Positions 43,915 to 54,029 of a stretch of 64,000 nt of DNA are shown piece after piece. The stretch is from Sphingobacteriales bacterium 50-39 (lineage in GTDB: Bacteria > Bacteroidota > Bacteroidia > Chitinophagales > Chitinophagaceae), in contig MKTZ01000011.1 in the NCBI GenBank assembly GCA_001898505.1, positions 62,001 through 126,000 on the forward strand. Reading direction: 5' to 3'. Below the pieces are notes generated by a model, which searched no databases, had not been told where the DNA came from, and saw nothing but the letters and a program-made list of their open reading frames with translations. The translations under genes and the position numbers were made by a program. Numbering within the stretch: position 1 is the first letter of the stretch; each line of letters starts with the position of its first letter.

Positions 43915-46900
43915 ATGAAAAGCCCGTTCCGCAAACTTATACGCATATCGGTCATACTATTCGTACTGGTACTCCTCTTTAACTTCTTTGGGTACTATGT
44001 GAATCATCTTAAGTCTTTGGAAAACAAAGAGTTAATTGAAGCTATCAACAAGTCGGCCGGGCAGCAGACCTATAGCCAGCTCATCTCGAAGCAATCCATT
44101 CTCCTCCTAAACGACCCGGACCACCGAACTATTCATGCCCAAAAGGACTCCCTGTCCTCCTATCTTGCCAAATTCCAGACAGAGCAACAGCAGCTCCTGG
44201 AACAGGCCGGGACCACCAAACCGCCTGTTCCGGATAAGATATTCCAGATCAAGCTCTTACTCTCCAGCTCCCAACAATATTTCCTGCCCCTGATGGCCAT
44301 TGGCCAGGAGCTCGCCGGAGCAGACTCCTCCCTGATGGCGATCAACCGCCCGCTGTACATGCGCAATCTATTGTACAACGAACAGAAATACAATGCGTTA
44401 CTTGGACAGGTCACCCAATACTACACCGAGCTGGTCAATGAAAAGAACAGCGAAGTTTCCACCATCGACACAGGAAAATTCATTTCCCTTATCATCGCCA
44501 TCATTTGTCTGGCATTACTGGTGCTCGAACCCGCCTTCAAACGGGGCGAAAAAAATTACAACGAGCTGCAAAAGGCCCGGAACGATCTGTTGAATGAAAA
44601 GAAGTTTTTGGCATCCATCCTCCAGTCGCAAACCAACTATGTCATCCGTCTGAATCGTCAGGGTCAGTTCACCTATGCAAATCCCGCATTCTTAAAAACC
44701 TTTGGATACGCTGAACAGGACCTGCAGCACGTGCTTTTCTATACCACCATCTTTCCAAAAGACCTCGCGCGTTGCCAGCAGGTAGCAAATGAATGCTGGA
44801 ACAACCCCGGTAAAATATCTCGTTTGTTGATCCGCAAACCCATCGGACAGTCACGTCAGTTCCTTTGGACGGAATGGGAATTCCTCGCCTTGCAGGATGA
44901 GGACGGGCAGGTGGGCGAGATACAAGGCATCGGTCTCAACGTCTCGGAGAAATTGCAGACACTGCAAATAAAGGAAGATGCCATCCGCACCCTGTCCTAT
45001 GCCATGACATACGCCAGGATGGGTTCCTGGAAACTGGACTTCGTCACCGGCGAAATATACCTTAGTAAAGAGTTCAAGGCCCTGCTGGCCATGGACGACG
45101 AAGACCCCGACAAGATCTCCATGGATACCTTCCTTCACACCTACATCGTACCGGAAGATTTCAACATGGTGTCCGACGAACTGGCCAGGGCCATTCAGCA
45201 TAAGGAGAACACAGGTTATGAAAGCACGCTTGCCTGCCGTGTGATCACCAAACAGGGATGGATGCGCTATTTGTCCATAAAGGGTAAGGTGGTAGACGAA
45301 CAGATGGAGTTTGGCATCGCCCAGGATATCACATCCCAAAAGGAGTCGGAGAATGCCTTGCTCAACAGTGAACAGAAATTCCGTCTGCTGGCGGAAAATT
45401 CGGAGGATATCATCAGCGTCCATGCCATCGACGGCACCATTTGGTATCTTTCCCCATCCGTGAAAACAGTCCTCGGATATGACGTGGATGATATCATCGG
45501 TCGTCCTTTTGAACAATACGTGCACCCGGACGACCGGCACAAATTCATATCTGCGGAAGAAATACCCTCTTTCTCCAAAAAGGAAAGCCTCATCGTACGC
45601 TATCGTATCCTCCGCCGGGACGGCACCTATATCTGGCTGGAGACCATCATCAAACCCATCGCCGATGAAGAAGAGCTGGTAAAGCTCATCTGCACATCCC
45701 GTAATATCACCGACCAGATGATCGCGCAGGAGAAGCTGAAGAAAAAAGACCAGCTGCTGCATGCCGTTGCACAGGCTACGCACTCGCTGCTGATCAATAC
45801 CAACCTGGACCAGGCCATCAAAGAATCCATTCAGATCCTTGGCAGCCGGGCGACGGTTGACAGGGTCTATGTATTCCAGAATCATTACGACAACGCCACC
45901 GCCAAATGGCTTACCACAGAGACCCATGAATGGACAGAGGACCCCTCCGATCTGCGCATCGACAGGGATGTAATAAAGAATATCCCTTTCGAGAATATAA
46001 AAAAGATCATCGAACCCCTGCGGGCCAAAAAGCCCTTCATCAGCTACAAAAGCAGGGAAGACGATCCACAGCTGGTCCATATCTACAACACCAGCACCGT
46101 CCTCTCTTCCGTCGCCGTCCCCATCTTCCTGAAGGACGCATTCTGGGGATTTGTAGGGTTCGACGAATTGAAAAAGGAAAGGGAATGGTCCGAAGCCGAA
46201 TTTTCCATCCTCCGCTCTTATGCCTCTTCCCTGGCCGCCGCCATCGAGCGTAAGCAGATCGAGGTGGAGCTGGTACAGGCCAAAGAGCTGGCGGAATCCG
46301 CCAGCCTCGCCAAGAGCGAATTCATGGCCAATATGAGCCACGAGCTCCGTACACCCATGAACGGTATCATCGGGTTCACCGACCTGGTGCTGACCACCGA
46401 ATTGCAAAAAGCCCAGCGGGACTATCTGCAGAATGTAAAGAAATCCGCCTATGGCCTCCTGAGCATCATCAACGATATCCTCGACTTCTCGAAGATCGAA
46501 GCGGGCAAACTGCACATCGAACATACCCTCTTCAAGCTCGACGAGCTGATAGAAGAGACCATCGATATGCTCACCATCAAGGCCTTCGAGAAAAAACTGG
46601 AAATGCTCTACCGGGTAGATCCTTCCATACCCTCCCAGTTCGTAGGGGACCCTACCCGTATCCGTCAGATTGTCGTCAACCTGGTGGGCAACGCCATCAA
46701 ATTCACCAGCGATGGTGAGATCCTCGTATCCATCGAAAGAGATGGCGATAGCTATAACCAGGATGGGAAACAGTATATAAGGCTGGCCATACGGGTAAAA
46801 GACACCGGCATCGGCATCCGCAAGGAGAAATTGCAGAAGATATTCGAAAGCTTTACCCAGGCCGACACCTCCACCACCCGCAAATACGGCGGTACGGGTC

Positions 46901-47865
46901 TGGGACTTACCATCTCCCGCAGCCTGTCCGAGCTGATGGGCGGCCAGCTCATCGTGGAAAGCGAACCCGCCAAAGGCAGCTCCTTCACCCTGCAGCTGAC
47001 CCTGCAAATCGCCAACGAGCAGCCAGAAGTCCTTTTGCCCCCACAACCCCTATTAAAAAAAGTATTGATCATAGATGACAACCTCAGCAACCTGCAGCTG
47101 ATGAAGGAGAATTTCGGACATTTCAATATCGAGGCCGACCTGGTAACCAGCGGCGCACTCGCGCTGGTAAAGATAAAAGAGGCGGTCGGGAAGAACGAGC
47201 CATATAACCTCATCATCACGGATCACCTCATGCCCGGAATGGATGGCATCGCCCTGGTAAAAGAAATAAAAAAGACCTTCCCCGGACAGGAACAGCTCTT
47301 TATGCTCATGCTGTCTTCGCCGGAAAAAAATATCTACCACAGCGAGGCGGTCCGTGCCGGCATTAATAAGTTCCTGTCCAAGCCGGTAAAGATGCACGAG
47401 CTGCACGCCACCCTGCTTTCCCTGTTCGAAAAGAACATGCAGACCGACAGCCTCCACCCCTCCCTACCCGCCAATGTCGAAAAGATCACCGAGCCTACCA
47501 GCATCATGGTGGCCGACGACGACCCCATCAATATGCTCCTCATTTCGGAAGTCCTTCGCAGAATGGGCTTCGAGGTCATACAGGTGAGCAACGGGAAAGA
47601 AGCCCTGGACAGACTGCCTCATTGCGAGCCGGTGATCATCTTCATGGACGTCAACATGCCCGAAATGGACGGCTATACTACCACCCGGGCCATCCGTAAA
47701 ATGCCGGAACCTTATTGCAATATCCCCATCGTGGCGCTCACGGCCGATGCCATGAAGGGCGACAGGGAAAAATGCCTGGAGGCAGGAATGAATAACTATA
47801 TCTCCAAACCTTTCCGGCTGGAAGAGATCGATGAAGTGCTGCGGCAATACACGCTGGTAGTGTGA
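43915..47865 (+). CDS. hybrid sensor histidine kinase (PAS-GAF-HK-REC-REC)
   Basis: A 1316-residue membrane kinase. Membrane spans lie at about 10-28 and 187-205, enclosing a periplasmic helical sensor. Three PAS domains follow (about 225-350, 355-475, 485-605), then a GAF domain (about 610-770). The HisKA domain has phospho-acceptor His809 in NMSHELRTPMNG. The ATPase domain shows NLVGNAIKFT, DTGIGI and YGGTGLGLTIS. Two receiver domains follow, with Asp1103 (TDHLMPGMDG) and Asp1245 (MDVNMPEMDG). No DNA-binding output or HPt domain is present, so a separate phosphotransfer partner is expected. The start gives a normal membrane anchor. Confidence 0.92.
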   Translation: MKSPFRKLIRISVILFVLVLLFNFFGYYVNHLKSLENKELIEAINKSAGQQTYSQLISKQSILLLNDPDHRTIHAQKDSLSSYLAKFQTEQQQLLEQAGTTKPPVPDKIFQIKLLLSSSQQYFLPLMAIGQELAGADSSLMAINRPLYMRNLLYNEQKYNALLGQVTQYYTELVNEKNSEVSTIDTGKFISLIIAIICLALLVLEPAFKRGEKNYNELQKARNDLLNEKKFLASILQSQTNYVIRLNRQGQFTYANPAFLKTFGYAEQDLQHVLFYTTIFPKDLARCQQVANECWNNPGKISRLLIRKPIGQSRQFLWTEWEFLALQDEDGQVGEIQGIGLNVSEKLQTLQIKEDAIRTLSYAMTYARMGSWKLDFVTGEIYLSKEFKALLAMDDEDPDKISMDTFLHTYIVPEDFNMVSDELARAIQHKENTGYESTLACRVITKQGWMRYLSIKGKVVDEQMEFGIAQDITSQKESENALLNSEQKFRLLAENSEDIISVHAIDGTIWYLSPSVKTVLGYDVDDIIGRPFEQYVHPDDRHKFISAEEIPSFSKKESLIVRYRILRRDGTYIWLETIIKPIADEEELVKLICTSRNITDQMIAQEKLKKKDQLLHAVAQATHSLLINTNLDQAIKESIQILGSRATVDRVYVFQNHYDNATAKWLTTETHEWTEDPSDLRIDRDVIKNIPFENIKKIIEPLRAKKPFISYKSREDDPQLVHIYNTSTVLSSVAVPIFLKDAFWGFVGFDELKKEREWSEAEFSILRSYASSLAAAIERKQIEVELVQAKELAESASLAKSEFMANMSHELRTPMNGIIGFTDLVLTTELQKAQRDYLQNVKKSAYGLLSIINDILDFSKIEAGKLHIEHTLFKLDELIEETIDMLTIKAFEKKLEMLYRVDPSIPSQFVGDPTRIRQIVVNLVGNAIKFTSDGEILVSIERDGDSYNQDGKQYIRLAIRVKDTGIGIRKEKLQKIFESFTQADTSTTRKYGGTGLGLTISRSLSELMGGQLIVESEPAKGSSFTLQLTLQIANEQPEVLLPPQPLLKKVLIIDDNLSNLQLMKENFGHFNIEADLVTSGALALVKIKEAVGKNEPYNLIITDHLMPGMDGIALVKEIKKTFPGQEQLFMLMLSSPEKNIYHSEAVRAGINKFLSKPVKMHELHATLLSLFEKNMQTDSLHPSLPANVEKITEPTSIMVADDDPINMLLISEVLRRMGFEVIQVSNGKEALDRLPHCEPVIIFMDVNMPEMDGYTTTRAIRKMPEPYCNIPIVALTADAMKGDREKCLEAGMNNYISKPFRLEEIDEVLRQYTLVV

Positions 47866-48552
47866 TCATAGCACAAATCTATATCCAACCCCCTTGATCG
47901 TAATGATCTCCAGGGCCCCATCATCCTTCAGATACCCTCGCAGCTTGGTAATATACACATCCAGGTTACGGCTATTGAAAAAGCTATCGTTCCCCCATAA
48001 TAATTGAAGTATATCCTTTCTGTCGATGACCTTGTCCTTTCCGGCATAGATAAATTTCAACAGCTCATTTTCTCTGAAAGATAATTTACGCTCCACCCCA
48101 TCCAGCTCCAACACCTGTCTTCGCCAAAAGAATCGGTATCTGCCAATCTTTACCAACTCTCCCGACAACGACGCCGGCATCGCCTCTTTGCTACGCAGCG
48201 TATTCTGTATTCGCACGATCATCTCCTCCATGCTGAATGGCTTCCGGATATAATCATTACCCCCCAATGTAAAGCCCCTCACCACATCTTCCGTCCTGCT
48301 CTTGGCCGTGACAAAAAGGATAGGTACATCCTTATCCAGGTCACGTATCTCTTCCGCGATCTCAAAGCCATCCTTATTGGGCAACATGATATCCAACACA
48401 CATACATCCGGACATTGCTTCGCAAAGGCGGGTAACACCTTGGCGCCGTCGGTCTCCATAATCACCTCGAAACCCCGGCTCTCGAGGCTCTCTTTTACGA
48501 TCTTCCCCAAAAAGAGCTCATCTTCGACATATAATATCTTGATCTTAGGCAT
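47866..48552 (-). CDS. OmpR/PhoB-family response regulator
   Basis: A 228-residue regulator. The receiver domain (1-120) has the acidic pair in YVEDE, phospho-acceptor Asp in CVLDIMLPNKDG and the conserved Lys in YIRKPF. The winged-helix domain (about 130-226) ends in ITIKGVGYRFVL. ATG 48552 overlaps the histidine kinase stop by eight bases; a longer frame to 48666 reads through the kinase gene and is rejected. It is the cognate partner of the kinase upstream. Confidence 0.93.
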   Translation of the reverse strand: MPKIKILYVEDELFLGKIVKESLESRGFEVIMETDGAKVLPAFAKQCPDVCVLDIMLPNKDGFEIAEEIRDLDKDVPILFVTAKSRTEDVVRGFTLGGNDYIRKPFSMEEMIVRIQNTLRSKEAMPASLSGELVKIGRYRFFWRRQVLELDGVERKLSFRENELLKFIYAGKDKVIDRKDILQLLWGNDSFFNSRNLDVYITKLRGYLKDDGALEIITIKGVGYRFVL

Positions 48553-50038
48553 AACCCCATGGGATTTTAATGGTGAAATGGCTTCCGACGCCTTCCTCGC
48601 TGCGCACATCGACCTCCCCGCCATGCCGGTGAACGACGTAGGCCACGTAGCTAAGCCCCAGACCATATCCTTTCACATTATGATGATCTCCCGTAGGCAC
48701 ACGAAAGAATTTTTCAAAGATCCTGTCCAAATAGCCGGCCGGGATACCGATGCCATTATCACTCACCGATAAAAGAACAAACTCCTTCTCTCCTTGCAGA
48801 TGGACCATCACCATGGGGGCCGCCTTGCTGTACTTCAATGCATTGTCCAGGAGATTGTAAATGACGCTGGTGAAATGCAGCTTGTCGGCCCGCAGTTTGA
48901 ACATCCCCGGCTCTTTCGGCCCGGCCAGGGCCTCCTTCGGCCCCACCATAAATTTAATTGTCGCATGATATTTCTCGAACTGCAGTCGCATGGTCGCCAT
49001 AATATCCTCCACCAGAACTTTAAGGTCGAACTCGTCCTTCCGCAGCTCGATCTCCTGTTTTTCAAACAGGGACAATTTCAGCACCTTATCCACCAGCAGC
49101 GAAAGACGTTGTAACTCGTGCGAGCTGATCTCCAGGTATTCCCTCGTGCGGACAGGGTCTTTCAAAGCATCGAATTCCTTCAACGCCTCGACGGCCACGC
49201 TCACAGTAGCAATAGGGGTCTTCAGCTCGTGCGTGATATTGCTGATAAAATCGTTCTTCAGTAGGGTGAGCTTTTGCTGTTGCCGCCAGTTGCGATACAA
49301 CAGCAGAAAGGAAAGGATCGTAACGCCGACCAATACCAGCGAAAAGAGCAGCTGCGGACCCAGCCGCCCCGCCGTCAGCCAGAAGTCATTCTCCAGATGG
49401 ACCTGGTACGCCGTAGGTTTGGCAAAACCAAGGATCACGGTGCCGTCTTGATAGTCGGGAAGGATCACTTTGCGCTCCGCTTCGTCGGGGCCGAACGACA
49501 GGCGCTTTCCCGGGACCACGGGTGCTGTCTTGATAACAAACGATGCACGTATGCCTTCTTTCGCAAGCACCTGTTCGAATCTGTCGTGCATCTCCTTGAT
49601 GGTCACGGGCTCCTGCAACGAATCTACACTCGACAGAAAGGCGGCAACCCCGCTGGATCCGTCCTTTTGATAGAACACTTCATGTACACCCGTATCAGTA
49701 AGTTTGTCCCGGTGGTCGTCATGCACGGTGACGATTACCGCCTGTCCATGCTCCTTCTTTTGCGGGGTGTCCATAAAGACCCTATCCCGGACGATGCTCA
49801 CCGTGCTAAGTATGCCCATGGGGTCCGGCGTCCTGGAGAGTCCGAGGTGGAGAGAAGTATCGAGATGGAGCTTGGACGCCTGGAGCTTGAGCAGCGTCTC
49901 CCTGAACAAGAGATTGGTCCGAAGGGTGAGCAGCCTGTTCTCTTCCAAATAGTTCTTCCTAAGCCAGTAGGCCTGGAATAGCACGATCGCGGCGATCGTC
50001 ACCACCATTAATACTATAGGTATCCGGCGCTTGTTCAT
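48545..50038 (-). CDS. sensor histidine kinase
   Basis: A 497-residue membrane kinase. Spans lie at about 6-25 and 195-220, enclosing a periplasmic sensor of about 170 residues. The HisKA motif is NITHELKTPIATV; the ATPase domain has NLLDNALKYS, SDNGIGIP and VKGYGLGLSYV. ATG 50038 is chosen because the upstream frame extension has no anchor sequence. It is translationally coupled to the response regulator and divergent from the GLPGLI gene. Confidence 0.92.
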   Translation of the reverse strand: MNKRRIPIVLMVVTIAAIVLFQAYWLRKNYLEENRLLTLRTNLLFRETLLKLQASKLHLDTSLHLGLSRTPDPMGILSTVSIVRDRVFMDTPQKKEHGQAVIVTVHDDHRDKLTDTGVHEVFYQKDGSSGVAAFLSSVDSLQEPVTIKEMHDRFEQVLAKEGIRASFVIKTAPVVPGKRLSFGPDEAERKVILPDYQDGTVILGFAKPTAYQVHLENDFWLTAGRLGPQLLFSLVLVGVTILSFLLLYRNWRQQQKLTLLKNDFISNITHELKTPIATVSVAVEALKEFDALKDPVRTREYLEISSHELQRLSLLVDKVLKLSLFEKQEIELRKDEFDLKVLVEDIMATMRLQFEKYHATIKFMVGPKEALAGPKEPGMFKLRADKLHFTSVIYNLLDNALKYSKAAPMVMVHLQGEKEFVLLSVSDNGIGIPAGYLDRIFEKFFRVPTGDHHNVKGYGLGLSYVAYVVHRHGGEVDVRSEEGVGSHFTIKIPWGYA

Positions 50039-50160
50039 TGGACGAGCCTCTCCTGTGGCCCCAGTCAAAAATATAAAAAAGGCCCGCCGCCACACAAAAA
50101 CTTTAACCTTAATTAACATTAAACCAATACCCCTTAACCTGTCTTGCCCCGCGCTCCGGA

Positions 50161-50168
50161 TAGATTTG
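50161..50168 (+). promoter_or_regulatory. -7 promoter element of the GLPGLI gene
   Basis: TAGATTTG matches TAnnTTTG, 27 bases before the ATG at 50196, in the gap between divergent genes. Confidence 0.5.
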
Positions 50169-50195
50169 CAGCCAAATCGATCAAAATCAAAAATT

Positions 50196-50945
50196 ATGCT
50201 CCTGAAAAAACAAATACTCCTGAATGTCCTGGCCCTTATCACCCTTCAAACAGTCCAGGCTCAGGTCAAAGAAGGTCGCATCATCTATAAAAGAAAGATA
50301 AACATTCACCGCCGCCTGGAAGATGAAAGCATGAAAAGAATGGTGCCCGAATTCGATAGCGCCCGATCCGAGCTGCTGTTCTCCGCCGACCAGTCGCTTT
50401 ACCGCAATGTAAAGGAGGCCGAGGACATCCGGGACCAGGCAGGACAGGACCAGGACGGCCCCGTCGTCCACATGAAATTTGGAGGAGGCGACGACCAGAC
50501 CTATAAAAATTATACATCCGAGAAAATGACACAGCAGCGGGAGCTGGGCCCCAAAAAATACATCATCGAGGACAGCTTCCTCCATTACTCCTGGAAAATG
50601 GAGCCGGACACACAGACTATCCACGGATACTTCTGTAAAAAAGCCGCCACAAAAGGACACCAGGGAGGTGCGGTCACAGTCTGGTATGCGGAAGAGATAC
50701 AATGTCCCTCCGGACCGGAAGATTACGGGGGCCTTCCCGGACTCATCCTCCAGCTCGATATAAATGATGGAGAAGTAGTCTTCACCGCCGACGACATCGA
50801 CACAAAAAACCTGGACAAAGGACTTGTCCATGCCCCCACCGACGGTAAAAAGATCACCCGCGACGCCTTCCGTAAAATGATGGAAGATCAGTTCGGACCC
50901 GGCGCCGGCGGAGGACGGCCCGTTATCAGGATCATACGGAACTGA
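50196..50945 (+). CDS. GLPGLI family secreted protein
   Basis: A 249-residue protein with a signal peptide ending in VQAQ and the family signature YGGLPGLILQLD near residue 185. The family is specific to Bacteroidota and its function is unknown. The frame extends upstream to 50031, but ATG 50196 gives a proper signal peptide and follows a promoter element. Such genes often sit near large outer-membrane beta-barrel genes, as here at 54030 and 58014, and beside two-component systems. Confidence 0.88.
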   Translation: MLLKKQILLNVLALITLQTVQAQVKEGRIIYKRKINIHRRLEDESMKRMVPEFDSARSELLFSADQSLYRNVKEAEDIRDQAGQDQDGPVVHMKFGGGDDQTYKNYTSEKMTQQRELGPKKYIIEDSFLHYSWKMEPDTQTIHGYFCKKAATKGHQGGAVTVWYAEEIQCPSGPEDYGGLPGLILQLDINDGEVVFTADDIDTKNLDKGLVHAPTDGKKITRDAFRKMMEDQFGPGAGGGRPVIRIIRN

Positions 50946-50965
50946 TCATCCCCGGGCGTTTGCCT

Positions 50966-51358
50966 CTACCGGACATTGGATACCTCTATCTCCACTGGCG
51001 CCTTCATCCCTTCATAAGTTGAATACAAGCCTGTATAAGCCGCCAGCAACGATGTAACGATAGTACATATCCTGCCATGATCGTTTAACTGCCTGCCCGC
51101 CTCCTGGATAAAAAAGTAAGCGATCTCCGCAATAGACAGGTCCGTTTCTGTCAAAAGATATTTTGCCTTACCGGTAATTTTATCATCGTAGAAATGACAG
51201 GGATGATGTCCCAGCGTGTTGGTGACGATCTCGTTTATCTCCATCATCTCCATATCCCGGCCTTGTACCAGGTCCTCGATATGTCTGTCCAACAGGTCCA
51301 AATATCGTCGGACTATTTCTTCGCTTCGTTTTACCCCCTTATTTTGAGAATGGTCCAT
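50966..51358 (-). pseudogene. decayed AraC-type transcriptional regulator
   Basis: A 130-residue reading frame. Residues about 10-45 (EEIVRRYLDLLDRHIEDLVQ) look like the linker before an AraC HTH in this lineage. LGHHPCHFYDDKITGKAKYLL and LSIAEIAYFF are the inter-helix and second-HTH segments. The first HTH recognition region before LGHHPC appears deleted, and the usual YDPSNFTKFFK ending after IAY is missing, replaced by unrelated residues to the stop. It starts 26 bases after the permease gene. It might be a functional mini-regulator, but decay is more likely. Confidence 0.5.
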
Positions 51359-51384
51359 AGTATGCCGGCTATGAATAACCCCAT

Positions 51385-53865
51385 CTACTCCGTCCGCAGG
51401 CTCTCCACCGGATTGACAATCGCCGCCTTCAACGCCTGGAAGCTCACCGTGAGTAGAGCAATGACGATGGTCGACAGCCCCGCCAGCGCAAACACCCACC
51501 AGGACATCTCCGTCCGGTAGGCAAAATCCTGCAACCACTGATGCATAAAATACCAGGAGATGGGTGCCGCAATGACAAAGGCGATCAACACCAGGATCAC
51601 AAAATCCCGGTTGAGCATAATCGTAATATCCGTGACGCTCGCTCCCAGCACCTTGCGAATGCCTATCTCCTTGGTCCTTTTTTGCGCCGTGAACAAACCC
51701 AGACCAAAAAGACCCATACAGGAGATAAAAATGGTGATGCCCATCGCCACATTGATCAACCACGCAGTGTTCTCCTCCTGGCCATAAAGCCAGGTGATGG
51801 ACTCATTCAAAAAGCTATATTGAAAACCATCGTTTGGAAATACCTTCTTCCATTCCTGCTCCATCCCGGCCAGCAGCGCCTTCACATCCTTCGTATTCTT
51901 TTCCGAAGCCGTCAGTCTTATCGCCAGACTATGTTCAAACTCCGGCATATTTCCAATCACAGCCGGCTTTATGGCCTCATGAAAGGAGCCTTGGTGAAAG
52001 TCCGCGACAACTCCGACGATGGGATAGATATGTTCCCCATTCGGTCCCTTCCAATCCACTCCTTTGCCTATCGCCTCCTCAGGACTACGGCATCCCAATG
52101 CCCGGGTGAAAGTCTCGTTGACAACAAACTCCTTCAGGCTGTCCGTATGCAATATATTCCGGCCGGCTATCAGCTTCATTTTATAGAAAGGAATATACCC
52201 ATCATTCCCCCAATCCGACACCGCGGTCACATCTGATTCTTTTTTCCCATCTCTATACGTGAGCCCCATTTCATACCTGGCAAACCCCATGGGGGCGTTC
52301 CCTTGCAAAAGTATCTTGTCGATGCCTTTCAATTTTTGAATATTCGCGGCAAATACCTTCAGCCGCCCCTGCGGGTCCCCCCATTTATTGATGGTAATGA
52401 TCCCATCCGTACTAAACCCCTTGTCAGCATGCTGCATGAAATTTACCTGCTTTCCAATGACCATCGCCGCGACGATAAATACGAGCGATACGGTGAACTG
52501 GAATACGATCAACGCCTTCCGTAGCCCGATCCTCTCGGACCCCTTATGCAGCGCCACACCCTTCATGCTCAGCACAGGCAGATAAGAGGACAGAAGCCTG
52601 GCGGGATACAGCCCGGCCAGTACAGTCGTGATGATCGTAATGCACGTTAGAAATATCCACACATGCGGCTGGAAAAAATGAAAGCTCACTCCGGGTGGAA
52701 CATAATCCTTAAATGCATGCAGCACAGGCTCCACCAAAAGGACAGACACCGACACGGCAAAGACCGTGAGCACGAACGTCTCTGTAAGGAACTGGAATAT
52801 AATATGCTTCCGGCGGCTGCCCAGCACCTTCCTGACACCTACCTCTCTTGCCCGCTGCAGGGATTGAGCCGTCGATAAATTGATAAAGTTCATCACCGCC
52901 AGGGCGAGGATAAACACCGCCACCCCCATCAGCATATACAAAGTAGGCAGGTACGGCTTGCGAAAATCATCCCCATCATCGCCACGATGGAAATCCATGG
53001 CAAAATGAATATCTGTTATGGGTTGCAGCTTCATCATCAACTTGGGGGGTTGGCCTCCCATATCCGCCGGATGCACATTTTCTTTTATATAGGCATTCAT
53101 GCTGGCATTGACAGCTTCCACTTTCGTACCCTTCGCCAGCTTGACAAAAACCATGGAAGAATGAGGCCTCAAACTGTTCCAGTCCTCCGTAGGTATTTGG
53201 TTTTTCAAAAAACTATGCGTTGCGGTGCTGATGGAAATAAAATCCGTATACCCGAAATCCGTATGACGCACCCAGTCCTTTACCACACCTCCAACCGTCA
53301 CCTGTAGCGAATCATCATAGATCACCGTCCTGCCAATGACCTTGTCCAAAGGAATATTCCCAAAATATTTTTGAGCCCTCTTCTCGGACAATACCACTTT
53401 AAAAGGCTCATTCAACACCGCAGGGGTGCCAGCCAGCCACTCATATTGGAATACCGAAAAGTATTGAGGTTTTGTAATGATGGTAGACGCAGCCCACGAG
53501 TCGGCGATCCTGTTATCGAACCTTTTGGGAGGGTTCTTTCCATCCGGAATACGCACAGCTACCCCATAATCGTAAAAAGCCGCCTTCGCCTCGAAGCCGG
53601 GTATCTCCGTCTCCAACCCACCCATATCGCTGAGCAGCGAATTCGCGAACATCGTGCTCCCATCCGGCGCCTTCGCCTCCCCCACGATTCGGTAGATCCT
53701 ATCCCCATCCGGATGATCCCTGTCAAAGCTGAACTCATAATTGGTGATCAGATAGATCACCATACAGGCACAGATGCCGAACGCCAGTCCGATGATATTG
53801 ATGGTCGTATAGATCTTATGCCGGGTGATATTACGCCAGGCCGTCGTGAAGTAGTTCCTAAGCAT
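51385..53865 (-). CDS. MacB/FtsX-type ABC transporter permease
   Basis: An 826-residue membrane protein. An N-terminal span (about 20-42), a large periplasmic MacB-PCD domain (about 50-290) and three spans (about 300-430, first FtsX domain) are followed by a second periplasmic domain (about 450-690) and three more spans to the C-terminus (second FtsX domain). The coupling-helix motif REVGVRKVLGSRRKHI and its repeat TKEIGIRKVLGASVTDI are clear. No ATPase gene is adjacent. These proteins act as mechanotransmitters in export of peptides or lipoproteins; the cargo is unknown. Confidence 0.9.
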   Translation of the reverse strand: MLRNYFTTAWRNITRHKIYTTINIIGLAFGICACMVIYLITNYEFSFDRDHPDGDRIYRIVGEAKAPDGSTMFANSLLSDMGGLETEIPGFEAKAAFYDYGVAVRIPDGKNPPKRFDNRIADSWAASTIITKPQYFSVFQYEWLAGTPAVLNEPFKVVLSEKRAQKYFGNIPLDKVIGRTVIYDDSLQVTVGGVVKDWVRHTDFGYTDFISISTATHSFLKNQIPTEDWNSLRPHSSMVFVKLAKGTKVEAVNASMNAYIKENVHPADMGGQPPKLMMKLQPITDIHFAMDFHRGDDGDDFRKPYLPTLYMLMGVAVFILALAVMNFINLSTAQSLQRAREVGVRKVLGSRRKHIIFQFLTETFVLTVFAVSVSVLLVEPVLHAFKDYVPPGVSFHFFQPHVWIFLTCITIITTVLAGLYPARLLSSYLPVLSMKGVALHKGSERIGLRKALIVFQFTVSLVFIVAAMVIGKQVNFMQHADKGFSTDGIITINKWGDPQGRLKVFAANIQKLKGIDKILLQGNAPMGFARYEMGLTYRDGKKESDVTAVSDWGNDGYIPFYKMKLIAGRNILHTDSLKEFVVNETFTRALGCRSPEEAIGKGVDWKGPNGEHIYPIVGVVADFHQGSFHEAIKPAVIGNMPEFEHSLAIRLTASEKNTKDVKALLAGMEQEWKKVFPNDGFQYSFLNESITWLYGQEENTAWLINVAMGITIFISCMGLFGLGLFTAQKRTKEIGIRKVLGASVTDITIMLNRDFVILVLIAFVIAAPISWYFMHQWLQDFAYRTEMSWWVFALAGLSTIVIALLTVSFQALKAAIVNPVESLRTE

Positions 53866-54029
53866 AGTTTTTGGGCTCCTTGCGGGAAATACCGCGAATA
53901 AAGTGCCGGAACGGCAACGATGTGAAAATCATCACAATAGATAGTTCCCACGCACCCGGATCTGTCCGCTATCGTTACACCCGCTGTTCGCCCCCGCGTC
54001 CTCACAGACCCCGGAGTTACCCCAGGGTC

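Noticed and set aside
44851-47046. 731-residue minus-strand open frame
   Set aside because: It lies entirely opposite the hybrid histidine kinase, which has all expected domain motifs; the antisense translation is low-complexity and unrelated to any family.
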